This document shows positions 15,020 through 15,068 of a DNA stretch of 15,068 bases, piece after piece; the stretch's first letter is position 1; each line of letters opens with the position of its first letter. The DNA is from Rodentolepis nana (taxonomy: Eukaryota; Platyhelminthes; Cestoda; Cyclophyllidea; Hymenolepididae): the NCBI GenBank assembly GCA_900617975.1, contig UZAE01013722.1, forward strand, positions 4,700 through 19,767. The letters run 5' to 3'. Both the position numbers and the translations under genes were made by a program. The notes under the pieces were generated by a model that saw only the letters and a list, made by a program, of their open reading frames with translations, was not told where the DNA came from and ran no database searches.

Positions 15020-15068
15020 CCATTCTGTGTCTTCACCTTTAATTAACTAGTCCCTTTCTGCCTCCTTT

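Noticed and set aside
14754..15023. Open frame of 89 codons on the minus strand
   Set aside because: It overlaps the 76-bp tail repeat, has no recognisable domain and no splice context; it is most likely a chance frame in repeat DNA.

Overview
Eukaryotic genomic DNA, AT-rich, with one large multi-exon gene on the minus strand. All splice junctions are GT-AG and most donors read GTAAGT. The protein starts with a signal peptide and a WSC module, followed by a long ectodomain with PKD repeats. This is the N-terminal layout of a polycystin-1-like (PKD1 family) ciliary membrane protein. An invertebrate, possibly a flatworm, is a reasonable guess from the protein layout, intron sizes and short interspersed repeats, but nothing in the window proves the taxon.

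Gene layout (read from high to low coordinates): I reconstruct fourteen coding exons between 11717 and 203. Their phases agree at every junction and together they encode 1131 uninterrupted residues. Exon 1 codes for only 8 residues. Exons 2-3 complete the signal peptide and the WSC domain. Exons 4-8 encode poorly recognisable, partly Cys-containing extracellular modules. Exons 9-14 encode PKD or PKD-like beta-sandwich domains, with classic WEFGDG and DWDDG motifs in exons 10 and 12. Exon 14 ends in a strong donor at 202, so the rest of the gene (expected REJ, GAIN/GPS, PLAT and transmembrane parts) lies off the left edge.

Upstream region (11.5-15 kb): the block carrying exon 1 and its 5' flank (about 11556-12066) is duplicated further upstream (about 12985-13502). 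In the upstream copy the start codon is followed at once by TAG, but the splice donor is kept. Both copies keep RFX X-box-like motifs at the same distances (101 and 149 bp) from the ATG, which suits a ciliary gene. Between the copies lies a dispersed repeat that has expanded into a complex minisatellite rich in the palindrome TCTAGCTAGA.

Repeats: copies of one SINE-like family occur at 1-130 (minus), 691-1029 (plus, with a 16-bp target-site duplication), about 4782-5131 (minus) and about 14472-14719 (plus, with a tRNA-like stretch). A second repeat family links the intron at 5783-5950 to 12230-12440. A hairpin-like inverted repeat lies at 2938-3015. I see no other protein gene, tRNA gene or rRNA.
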